Assembly (NCBI GenBank): GCA_029862725.1
Contig: JAOTWT010000189.1
Coordinates: 1 to 6,312, forward strand
Reading direction: 5' to 3'
Length of the DNA: 6,312 nucleotides
From: Acidobacteriota bacterium
GTDB taxonomy: Bacteria; Acidobacteriota; Blastocatellia; Pyrinomonadales; Pyrinomonadaceae
Made by a program: the position numbers and the translations under genes
Part shown: positions 1-5,731 of the stretch, piece by piece
Layout of the letters: every line of letters begins with the position of its first letter
How positions within the stretch are numbered: the stretch's first letter is position 1
The notes under the pieces: generated by a model
Told to the model about the DNA's origin: nothing
What the model saw: the letters and a program-made list of their open reading frames with translations, nothing else
Databases searched by the model: none

Positions 1-609
1 CTCATGCCTGTTTGCGAGTGCCTTGTCCATCGTGACCTCGTCGACGAATTCAAGATCCGAGCCGACCGGCATGCCCATCGCGATCCGCGTCACCTTCACG
101 CCCAATGGTTTGATGAGTCGTGCCACGTAGTTTGCTGTTGCTTCGCCTTCGGTCGTCGGATTTGTGGCGACGATCACTTCGGTCACCTCGACATCATCGT
201 TATTTTCAGCGGACAGCCTCGGAAAAAGGTTGGCGAGCATGAGTTCGTCAGGTCCAACGCCGCGTATCGGGGAAAGCGAACCGTGGAGAATGTGATAGAG
301 ACCCTTGTAACTCCTTGTTTTTTCTACCGCGACGAGGTTGTAGGGCTCTTCGACTATACAAATCTGCGATCTGTCGCGTGAAGGAGAACTGCAAAACGTG
401 CATGGATCGACATCGGTCAAGTTGTTGCACACCGAGCAAAACACGATCTTCTCTTTTACCTCGCGGAGGGCTACGATAAAGTCTTCGACCCGCTCTTCGG
501 GAAGCCGCAGGACATGAAAAGCCAATCTCTGGGCCGACTTATGGCCGACGCCCGGCAGGCGTTTGAATTCGTCGATTAATCTGGCGACGGGTTCGGAGTA
601 TTCAAGCAT
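1..609 (-). CDS. recR: Recombination mediator protein RecR (3' end cut by window edge)
   Basis: RecR works with RecO (and RecF) to load RecA on single-stranded DNA at gaps. It is cytoplasmic and forms a ring-shaped clamp. The reading frame opens at ATG 607-609 and stays open for 203 codons to position 1. The N-terminus has the helix-hairpin-helix region (LIDEFKRLPGVGHKSAQR, residues 11-28). A four-cysteine zinc site follows at C58, C61, C70 and C73. The Toprim domain starts near residue 83 (VEEPYNLVAVEKT, then GLYHILHGSLSPIRGVGP at about 103-120). The C-terminal RIAMGMPVGSDLEFVDEVT segment (175-193) is typical of the family. E. coli RecR has 201 residues, so only a few C-terminal residues are missing. 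No clear Shine-Dalgarno sequence precedes the start; the nearest purine-rich stretch is about 15 nt upstream in a hairpin loop. It lies 200 bp downstream of ybaB, its usual neighbour. Confidence 0.97.
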   Translation of the reverse strand, partial: MLEYSEPVARLIDEFKRLPGVGHKSAQRLAFHVLRLPEERVEDFIVALREVKEKIVFCSVCNNLTDVDPCTFCSSPSRDRSQICIVEEPYNLVAVEKTRSYKGLYHILHGSLSPIRGVGPDELMLANLFPRLSAENNDDVEVTEVIVATNPTTEGEATANYVARLIKPLGVKVTRIAMGMPVGSDLEFVDEVTMDKALANRHE

Positions 610-614
610 AGAAT

Positions 615-635
615 GGACGTGCTCGTCCTGAGCAC
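615..635. repeat. Two overlapping small hairpins just upstream of recR
   Basis: Positions 619-624 (GTGCTC) and 630-635 (GAGCAC) are perfect inverted repeats around a 5-nt loop. Positions 615-619 (GGACG) and 624-628 (CGTCC) form a second inverted repeat around a 4-nt loop. The two share bases, so only one can form at a time. On the transcript they end 5 nt before the recR start codon, and the AGGA of the larger loop is the only SD-like motif near the gene. The core resembles the CTCAGGACGAGC type of short palindrome often seen between genes in bacteria (from general knowledge, not searched). No poly-U follows, so it is not a typical terminator. Confidence 0.5.
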
Positions 636-636
636 G

Positions 637-802
637 GTTCAGGGTCCAAGTTCAGGGTTCAAGGTTCTCGTTGAAAGATGTTTTGGAATACACCCTTCCA
701 AAAAAGAAGTCGAACAAGCCCTCAAGTTACTAACCGGGTAATATCAACACTCCGTTCGTCGCGTTCGAACGAACTTTGAACTTTGAACTCGGAACTTTGA
801 AC
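637..802. repeat. Inverted pair of heptamer arrays filling the ybaB-recR gap
   Basis: The left array (637-667) reads on the plus strand as GTTCAGG, GTCCAA, GTTCAGG, GTTCAAG, GTTC. The right array (771-802) reads on the minus strand as GTTCAAA, GTTCCGA, GTTCAAA, GTTCAAA, GTTC. They are therefore two opposed arrays of about four and a half units of a GTTCAAR-like 7-mer, aligning with a single one-base gap. The 103-bp interior (668-770) has no credible coding potential but contains a perfect hairpin at 681-703. In transcript sense the right array begins 7 nt after the ybaB stop codon. The layout matches the larger element at 3013-3345, though the heptamer differs. Confidence 0.8.
681..703. repeat. 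Perfect 8-bp hairpin inside the ybaB-recR gap
   Basis: TTTTGGAA (681-688) and TTCCAAAA (696-703) are exact reverse complements separated by the 7-nt loop TACACCC. Both stem ends are AT-only with a GG/CC core. On the minus (gene) strand the T-rich run precedes the hairpin and none of useful length follows it apart from the stem's own bases, so a function as intrinsic terminator for ybaB is doubtful. Confidence 0.5.
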
Positions 803-809
803 GACCGCG

Positions 810-1118
810 TTAGAATCCCAATCCCGGCGGAAGCATTCCGCCCAGCTTGCCCTTTAAAGATTCCTCGACCTTCCTGCGCGCTTCGTTGATCGCCGCGACC
901 GTTAGGTCCTGGATCATTTCCGTGTCGCCGTCCTTTACGAGTTCGGGTGAGATTGTAAGCTCGATCACTTCAAAATCGCCGCGCATCTTAACCGAAACCG
1001 CACCGCCGCCGGCAGAAGCATCGACGGTCATTTCTTTCATTTCGCGGCCCATCTGCTCCTGCATTTCCTTGGCCTGCTGCATCATCGAATTCAAATCGAA
1101 TCCACCCGGTAAATTCAT
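810..1118 (-). CDS. ybaB: Nucleoid-associated protein, YbaB/EbfC family
   Basis: This 102-residue protein belongs to the YbaB/EbfC family of small DNA-binding dimers that associate with the nucleoid. It has the usual length and layout: a short N-terminus (MNLPGGFDLNSMMQQAKEM) leading into a glutamine- and methionine-rich helix, then the conserved stretch ASAGGGAVSVKMRGDFEV (about residues 34-51) and ISPELV, then the C-terminal helix DLTVAAINEARRKVEE and a Gly/Pro/Leu-rich tail. The start is secure: an in-frame TAA lies four codons upstream and AGGA stands 4 nt before the ATG. It is followed by recR, the widely conserved order. The usual upstream partner dnaX is not present; a mocA-like gene is there, separated by 119 bp. 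Confidence 0.96.
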   Translation of the reverse strand: MNLPGGFDLNSMMQQAKEMQEQMGREMKEMTVDASAGGGAVSVKMRGDFEVIELTISPELVKDGDTEMIQDLTVAAINEARRKVEESLKGKLGGMLPPGLGF

Positions 1119-1209
1119 ATCTTCCTGTTACCTCAAATAGATTTTGTCAGTCAGTTCATCCTATATGGAGCATCCGGCAAATGCAAAACTCTGCGTACGG
1201 AGACCAGGC

Positions 1210-1226
1210 GCAGGTATAAAACCTGC
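1210..1226. repeat. Small hairpin downstream of the mocA-like gene
   Basis: GCAGGT (1210-1215) and ACCTGC (1221-1226) form a perfect 6-bp stem around ATAAA. On the transcript it begins 11 nt after the TGA of the mocA-like gene and lies about 90 nt before ybaB. There is no U-tract behind the stem on either strand, so it is a weak candidate terminator at best. It may instead be a short palindromic repeat or an RNA 3'-end stability element. The rest of the 1119-1237 gap shows no gene. A TATAGG at about 1160 on the minus strand is too poorly placed to call a promoter. Confidence 0.4.
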
Positions 1227-1237
1227 CGGAAGGGACA

Positions 1238-1825
1238 TCAACCGAAATCCGCCAAGTTCTCGGGCAGATCGACATCGACAAACGCCCCCTCGAATTCGAC
1301 ATAGTCTTTTCGCGCGGCATCAAGACGTGTGATCAGGTGTTTGGCGCCGCGATCACCCTCGAGAGAGACGAGATCCCCGAAAAATTTGCACCCGAAGAGT
1401 GCCGGTACGCCCCCTGTATCTTCGTATTTCGTGAAAATCAAATCGGCCCCGGTCTTGAGTTGGCACGAAAAAACATTTTTTAGATGATCGGAACCAATCG
1501 TCGGCAGATCGCAAAGATAGATCATCACCCCGTCAAGGCCGGGCCAACGGTCAATCGCTGCCTGAACTCCCACCGAGATGCTTCTCCCCATACCCTCTTC
1601 CCATTCGGGATTATCGACGGGAATCGCCGGCGTTCCAACGAGTTCTCTACTTACAGCGGTATGCTCGCAGCCCGTCACGACAATCACGTTCGGACAGGCA
1701 TCCAGCGCCTCGTCGACCGCCCTTCTTATTAGTGACTTTCCCTCAAATTCAACAAGCTGCTTTGTCCGTCCAAGCCTTGTCGATGCTCCGGCGGCCGGGA
1801 TTACGATGCATTTGTTACTTAACAT
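1238..1825 (-). CDS. mocA: MocA-like molybdenum cofactor nucleotidyltransferase
   Basis: This 195-residue protein is a MobA/MocA-like NTP transferase (NTP_transf_3 type). MocA attaches CMP to Mo-molybdopterin, giving the cytosine dinucleotide cofactor used by xanthine dehydrogenase family enzymes of the Pao type. Visible motifs are the N-terminal nucleotide-binding loop AAGASTRLGRTKQL (11-24), NPEWEEGMGRSISVG (72-86), the metal-binding CDLP (105-108), GGVPALF (138-144), GDRGA (157-161) and the closing DVDLPENL (184-191). The ATG at 1825 is the only plausible start: an in-frame TGA lies two codons upstream. Its ribosome site is poor (GAAAG directly against the ATG). CTP rather than GTP specificity is inferred from the neighbouring XdhC-like and molybdopterin subunit genes, not read from a residue. 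An uncharacterised NTP transferase of the same fold is the alternative. Confidence 0.85.
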   Translation of the reverse strand: MLSNKCIVIPAAGASTRLGRTKQLVEFEGKSLIRRAVDEALDACPNVIVVTGCEHTAVSRELVGTPAIPVDNPEWEEGMGRSISVGVQAAIDRWPGLDGVMIYLCDLPTIGSDHLKNVFSCQLKTGADLIFTKYEDTGGVPALFGCKFFGDLVSLEGDRGAKHLITRLDAARKDYVEFEGAFVDVDLPENLADFG

Positions 1826-1829
1826 CTTT

Positions 1830-1901
1830 CAATGACCAATGATTTTTCAAACCGATCATCAGGCTTGATCAACAAGCATTGAACTTTCGATTTCGAGCTT
1901 T
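1830..1901. repeat. Degenerate heptamer and palindrome remnants in the xdhC-mocA gap
   Basis: The 93-bp gap between the XdhC-like stop and the MocA-like start holds short periodic sequence. CAATGAC is followed by CAATGA at 1830-1842, which is a 7-bp tandem. GAACTTT, CGATTTC and GAGCTTT follow each other at 1881-1901, a decayed form of the GAACTTT unit seen at 771-802. GCTTG (1863-1867) and CAAGC (1873-1877) form a 5-bp stem around ATCAA. The match is weak and partly subjective, so it is scored low. Confidence 0.35.
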
Positions 1902-1918
1902 GATGCGGGGATGCGGCA

Positions 1919-3007
1919 TCATCTGCGACCGTAGATCGAACCGTCCCGGTCACGCAGAAAGCCCCCTTTTCGTCCGCTCAGGTGCGTCTGTATTTCGGAG
2001 GCGATCGCAAGCGCAATACCTTCAGGCGTGGTTGCCCCTATGTCCAATCCCACGGGGCCGTGTATCATCGCCCGCCTTTCGGCCGGGATCTTATACCCTT
2101 CCGATTCGATCTCTTCGAGGATCCTCGCAGTTCGCGCCTTGGGTCCCATCGCCCCGATGTAACCAATGTCGGATTCCAGAAGCCCTTTCAAAACATGTTT
2201 GTCGTGTTCGAAATTATGCGTCATGACGACGGCAATATCGCTGCCCCCAATATTCGCGGGCCTCAGCAACTCCCCGCTTGGAGGATTCGAGATGACATCG
2301 GCATCGGGAAACCGTTGCGGATTGGCATAGGCCGGTCGATGATCGATTACATGTGTCTTCCAGCCCAGTTCATTTGCCAGTCTCACCAAAGGGATAGCGT
2401 CGGCCCCGCCTCCAAAGATCGTAATTTTTGTAGGGACCGGCACATATTCAAAGAAGAACTCGTTCCCGCCTGCGTTGAGAAGCCGTGACCTCGCATCCTT
2501 TAGCACGATGTCTGCTTGGGCCAGTATGACTTGGGTCTTGTGGGGAGATTCGAAACTGCTGTGTCTCAACCCCGCCGAATCGACAATCACCTGCGCGCCC
2601 AGCTCGCTTCCATCGATCTGAGTCGCGATCACACCGGCCCTCGAATTCTCAAGATTATCCCTGTGAAATTCTAGCGCCGGGCTACCGGCCGCCGGTTCCA
2701 TCAGGATCCGGACAATTCCCCGGCAGCCCATATTCAAACTGAAAACGGATTCTGCTTCTTCCCGCGTGTCATAAACCAAAACGGACGTCTCGCCGGTCTC
2801 CCTGACTTTTTTTGCACGCTCGAGCACATCCGCTTCAAGACAGCCACCGGAAACCGTCCCGACGGTCATCCCGTCTTCCAGTATCAACATCTTCGCACCG
2901 GGAAGTCGAAAGCTGGAGCCGTCGACATCGGCAACCGTTGCCAAAACGGCTGTTTCTTTGTCTTCCAGGTTCTTTAGGGTGTTTAGGATCTCGCGGGTTT
3001 CTTTCAT
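1919..3007 (-). CDS. xdhC: XdhC/CoxI/PaoD-family molybdenum cofactor insertion chaperone
   Basis: This 362-residue protein is of the XdhC/CoxI family, cytoplasmic chaperones that bind the molybdenum cofactor, help its sulfuration and hand it to apo-enzymes of the xanthine dehydrogenase family. The N-terminal XdhC_CoxI domain shows GSSFRLPGAKMLI (30-42) and SGGCLEADV (53-61). NMGCRG follows at about 92-97. After a variable middle comes the Rossmann domain with IFGGGADAIPL (197-207), the nucleotide-binding-type acid D222 in VIDHRP, THNFEHD (263-269), GAMGPKARTARIL (285-297) and GLDIGATTPEGIALAIA (320-336). The start fits the family, but no Shine-Dalgarno sequence stands before it. The leader is the pyrimidine-rich end of the heptamer array, with CTCCT ending 6 nt from the ATG. 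It lies directly downstream of the catalytic subunit, as paoD follows paoC in E. coli. Confidence 0.93.
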   Translation of the reverse strand: MKETREILNTLKNLEDKETAVLATVADVDGSSFRLPGAKMLILEDGMTVGTVSGGCLEADVLERAKKVRETGETSVLVYDTREEAESVFSLNMGCRGIVRILMEPAAGSPALEFHRDNLENSRAGVIATQIDGSELGAQVIVDSAGLRHSSFESPHKTQVILAQADIVLKDARSRLLNAGGNEFFFEYVPVPTKITIFGGGADAIPLVRLANELGWKTHVIDHRPAYANPQRFPDADVISNPPSGELLRPANIGGSDIAVVMTHNFEHDKHVLKGLLESDIGYIGAMGPKARTARILEEIESEGYKIPAERRAMIHGPVGLDIGATTPEGIALAIASEIQTHLSGRKGGFLRDRDGSIYGRR

Positions 3008-3013
3008 AAAATA

Positions 3014-3125
3014 AGGAGTCAGGATTCAGGATTCAGGAGTCAGGATACAGCGTTCAGGATACAGGATTCAGGATTCAGGATACAGGATTCAGGATTTAGC
3101 GTTCAGGAATGAGGGTTCAGAATTC
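3014..3125 (+). repeat. Left heptamer array, 16 units
   Basis: Sixteen uninterrupted 7-bp units run exactly from 3014 to 3125. In order they are AGGAGTC, AGGATTC twice, AGGAGTC, AGGATAC, AGCGTTC, AGGATAC, AGGATTC twice, AGGATAC, AGGATTC, AGGATTT, AGCGTTC, AGGAATG, AGGGTTC and AGAATTC. Divergence grows toward the centre of the element, and the outer units are the best conserved. Confidence 0.93.
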
Positions 3126-3146
3126 AAATACGGACTTATATCTCCT

Positions 3147-3344
3147 GAATCCCGGCTCCTAAACCCGAACGCTGAATCCTGAATCCCGGCTCCTAAACCC
3201 GAACGCTGAATCCTGAATCCCGGCTCCTAAACCCGAACGCTGAATCCTGAATCCTGACTCCTAAACCCGAACGCTGAATCCTGAATCCTGAATCCCGGCT
3301 CCTAAACCCGAACGCTGAATCCTGAATCCTGAATCCTGACTCCT
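3147..3344 (-). repeat. Right heptamer array with 34-bp higher-order unit
   Basis: Read on the plus strand, the repeat unit is GAATCCC, GGCTCCT, AAACCC, GAACGCT, GAATCCT: four heptamers and one hexamer, 34 bp. Three copies are identical in tandem (3147-3248). A fourth (3249-3282) differs at two positions. One extra GAATCCT (3283-3289) precedes a fifth, consensus copy (3290-3323), and the array ends with GAATCCT twice and GACTCCT (3324-3344). The hexamer AAACCC keeps the phase at starts 3161, 3195, 3229, 3263 and 3304. Confidence 0.93.
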
Positions 3345-3345
3345 T

Positions 3346-5526
3346 TTAAAGGATCTTATCCAGCGTTATCGGGAGATCGCGGACACGCTTTCCGGTCGCA
3401 TGAAAAACAGCGTTGGCGATTGCCGCCGGGATACCGACCAGACAGAGTTCGCCCATTCCCTTGATGCCGAGTTCGTTTACGATCTCGTCTTTCTCTTCGA
3501 CAAAATCGGTCTCGATGGAAAAGACATCGGCATTCGTCGGAATATGATAATCCGCAAGATTTGTTGTCATCATCTTGCCGTACCGGTGGTCTATTTGAGT
3601 ATCTTCGTGCAGCGCCATTCCGATGCCCCAAACGATGCCGCCCATTTCCTGCGAATGCGAGGTCTTCGGATTCATAACACGTCCGCATGCTGTAGCCTCG
3701 ACGACCCTCGTTACCTTGATGATTCCAAGTGCTTCGTCGACCTTTACCTCGACAAACTGGGCACCATGAGCCATAGTCGTAAATTTTCCGCGTTCCGGGT
3801 TCGGCATCGCAGTGTATTCTTCAACCAACTCGCTCAGGCCGTTAAGTTTTAGTATTGCTTCGATCGCTATACTCTTTGAGGGATCCTCTTTGAGACGCAA
3901 TGCACCTTCGGCGAGTTCCATTTCATCTGCCGTCGCAGTTCCCAGAATCCCAGTCCCGCTTCCTTCGATCGCGAGATCGCGAAGTTTCTTCTTGAGGTTC
4001 ATCGAGGCCCCGTAAACGGCCGATCCCACAGACGCCGTCGTCACCGAACCGCCCTGTGACGGCGCTTGCGGAAGGCGCGAATCTCCAAGGTCGAACTTGA
4101 TCTTTTCGGGTTCAACACCAAGAAACTCGGCCGCTATCATCGTAACAACAGTGTAGGTGCCGGGTCCGATATCGGAGGTCCCGCTGCCAACGTGCACTGT
4201 CCCGTCCGATTTGATCGTGATCTTTGTGGAAGCCGGCGCCTGCCAGGCGCCCCAAGTTCCGATCGCGGTACCCCAACCGACAAGCAACCCGTCTTCATCT
4301 TTCATCGAACGCGGTTCCAACTTTCGCTTGTCCCAGCCGAACTTCTCGGCCCCGGCTTTGAAACAATCCATCAAGGCCTTGCTCGAGAAAGGTTTACCGG
4401 TTTCAGGATCGGTTTCCGCGTAGTTTATTTTTCGAAATTCGAGGGGGTCTATCTTAAGTTCATACGCCAATTCGTCGATCGCGCTCTCGAGCGCGAAGGC
4501 GCCCGAAACCGCACCCGGCGCACGCATCCAGATCGGCGAAGGAAGATCGGTCTTTACAATCGAATATGGGGAATCATAGTTGGGACAGGAGTAAAGTGTA
4601 CGGCCAAAACCGGACGAATTCTCGCTAAAAGCCTTAAACGAAGCTGTGTTGCTATAGGACCGGTGAATGACCGACTGCAACTTTCCTTTCTTATCGGCAC
4701 CCATTGAGATTTTTTGATACGTGTATGGCCTGTAGCCATTGCCCGTAAACATCTGTTGGCGTGTGTAATTGACCTTCACCGGCCGCCCCACTTCGCGGGC
4801 GGCGAGCGCGGTTATGAACGGATAATAGTTGGGCACGAGAGCCGAACCGAACGCTCCTCCGACAAACAGCGATACTACATTTACGTTCTCTTTCGGAATT
4901 CCAAAACTCACGGCAAGATGATTCTGAACGCCGAACACACCCTGGGATTTGTCAAAAACAGTGAGTTTGCCGTTTTCCCAGAATGCGATTGCGCCATGAG
5001 GCTCCATCGGGTTGTGGTGTTCGATCGGGATCCTATACTCCGCTTCGATCTTTACCGCCGAATCGGCAAGGGCCTGGGCCGGATTTCCGCGGGCCCTGCT
5101 ATTGCCGCTCGCGTTTACAAGGTTTTCCGCGTCCTTCATCGCGGTGTCAAATTCCGTTCTTGCGGCGGATTTCGAATATTCCGCCGTCACAAGATTTGCG
5201 GCGTGACGAGCCTGCTCAAACGTGTTGGCGACCACAAGTGCTATCGGCTGCCCATGAAATTTGATTTCTGCCGACTGAAAAGCCCTGAATTCCTGGGATT
5301 TCTCGTCGACTTTCGGGGAATTCAAATGTGAGAGGATCTTCAAAACTCCGGATGCCTTTTCGGCTTCGCCGGTGTTCAGGCTGTTGATCGTGCCCCTTGC
5401 GATTTCGCCCTGGACAATATACCCGTAGGCCGTGTTCTTAAGCTGATATTCGGCCGCATATTTGGCCCTGCCTGTCACTTTTGCGACGCCGTCGACGCGG
5501 CTCATGTCTTTGCCTATATATTTCAT
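3346..5526 (-). CDS. paoC: Xanthine dehydrogenase family molybdopterin-binding catalytic subunit (PaoC/YagR-like)
   Basis: This is the large subunit of a three-subunit molybdenum hydroxylase, which hydroxylates an aldehyde or heterocycle with water-derived oxygen and passes electrons to the iron-sulfur and FAD subunits. It has 726 residues, close to E. coli PaoC (about 732). The N-terminal hammerhead domain spans about residues 14-122 (RVDGVAKVTGRAKYAAEY at 10-27). Cofactor-binding motifs are HNPMEPHGA (171-179), FVGGAFGSAL (221-230), MRAPGAVSGAFALE (334-347), GSGTSDIGPGT (447-457) and GGSVTTASVGSAV (492-504). The likely catalytic base is Glu693 in KGMGELCLVG (689-698). No signal peptide is seen. 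GGATAGGG stands 7 nt before the ATG as a weak ribosome site. Its FAD partner lies 205 bp upstream and an XdhC-type chaperone downstream. The substrate is not predictable; the Pao symbol marks the subfamily, not a proven function. Confidence 0.93.
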   Translation of the reverse strand: MKYIGKDMSRVDGVAKVTGRAKYAAEYQLKNTAYGYIVQGEIARGTINSLNTGEAEKASGVLKILSHLNSPKVDEKSQEFRAFQSAEIKFHGQPIALVVANTFEQARHAANLVTAEYSKSAARTEFDTAMKDAENLVNASGNSRARGNPAQALADSAVKIEAEYRIPIEHHNPMEPHGAIAFWENGKLTVFDKSQGVFGVQNHLAVSFGIPKENVNVVSLFVGGAFGSALVPNYYPFITALAAREVGRPVKVNYTRQQMFTGNGYRPYTYQKISMGADKKGKLQSVIHRSYSNTASFKAFSENSSGFGRTLYSCPNYDSPYSIVKTDLPSPIWMRAPGAVSGAFALESAIDELAYELKIDPLEFRKINYAETDPETGKPFSSKALMDCFKAGAEKFGWDKRKLEPRSMKDEDGLLVGWGTAIGTWGAWQAPASTKITIKSDGTVHVGSGTSDIGPGTYTVVTMIAAEFLGVEPEKIKFDLGDSRLPQAPSQGGSVTTASVGSAVYGASMNLKKKLRDLAIEGSGTGILGTATADEMELAEGALRLKEDPSKSIAIEAILKLNGLSELVEEYTAMPNPERGKFTTMAHGAQFVEVKVDEALGIIKVTRVVEATACGRVMNPKTSHSQEMGGIVWGIGMALHEDTQIDHRYGKMMTTNLADYHIPTNADVFSIETDFVEEKDEIVNELGIKGMGELCLVGIPAAIANAVFHATGKRVRDLPITLDKIL

Positions 5527-5551
5527 ACTATTACCCTATCCAAAAGAGATA

Positions 5552-5726
5552 TTGCCCGCTAAACACACAAAACAACGCGAAAAAAAGAACGATTATTGTT
5601 GTTGTACGTGAGTTTCATTCTTTGCCCAAGATCTCTAGTACCAAAAGGAAATCACTCAGTTCAATATCTTATTCGAAGAAAACTATCCCTTGCCCTTCCG
5701 CGTATTTTCGCGTGTTTCGCGGGCAA
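5552..5726. repeat. GC-rich inverted repeat in the gap between FAD and catalytic subunits
   Basis: The plus strand at about 5552-5586 (TTGCCCGCTAAACACACAAA and on to AACGCGAA) is matched by the minus strand at about 5726-5692 (CTTGCCCGCGAAACACGCGA, then AAATACGCGGAA). Roughly three quarters of the aligned bases agree. The arms are about 100 bp apart. The promoter-distal arm can also fold on itself through TGCCC (5691-5695) and GGGCA (5721-5725). On the transcript the first arm starts about 5 nt after the FAD subunit stop. The motif ACGCGAAA recurs with a near 8-bp period. The 103-bp interior is AT-rich with no gene. It resembles a REP- or MITE-like intergenic element, but copies elsewhere in the genome cannot be seen. 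Confidence 0.6.
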
Positions 5727-5731
5727 GATTC

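Larger units (their letters stand above)
3013..3345. repeat. Composite heptamer inverted-repeat element between catalytic subunit and xdhC
   Basis: The entire gene-free stretch is made of 7-bp units arranged as two opposed arrays around a 16-21 bp centre (about 3126-3146). Its ends are a perfect 26-bp inverted repeat: plus strand 3013-3038 equals the reverse complement of 3320-3345. One end touches the TAA of the catalytic subunit (3346-3348) and the other lies 5 nt from the XdhC ATG. On the transcript the 5' half carries many AGGAG and AGGATTC units and the 3' half their complements. A long imperfect stem is expected that would bring the stop and next start close together. No coding potential or transposase is visible. 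It could be a cyanobacterial-style short tandem repeat locus, a non-autonomous mobile element, or an RNA processing site; the sequence does not decide. Confidence 0.9.

Noticed and set aside
4..381. Plus-strand open frame of 125 codons
   Set aside because: It is antisense to recR, whose zinc site and Toprim motifs are unmistakable on the other strand.
668..770. Small gene or RNA in the interior of the ybaB-recR repeat element
   Set aside because: No start with ribosome site and no cloverleaf or known RNA motif was seen; only one hairpin stands out.
1210..1226. Intrinsic terminator after the mocA-like gene
   Set aside because: The stem is only 6 bp and no T-tract follows on the gene strand, so it was kept only as a hairpin.
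1879..2488. Plus-strand open frames opposite the XdhC-like gene
   Set aside because: Their translations resemble no protein family and lie fully antisense to a gene with clear conserved motifs; they are shadow frames.
3147..3344. CRISPR array suggested by repeats of 34 bp at regular spacing
   Set aside because: The units are back to back, made of degenerate 7-mers, and there are no unique spacers between them. No cas gene is in the window.
4480..4495. CGCGCT/AGCGCG palindrome around CTCG
   Set aside because: It lies inside the catalytic subunit gene and is explained by the codons of the conserved ALESAID segment.
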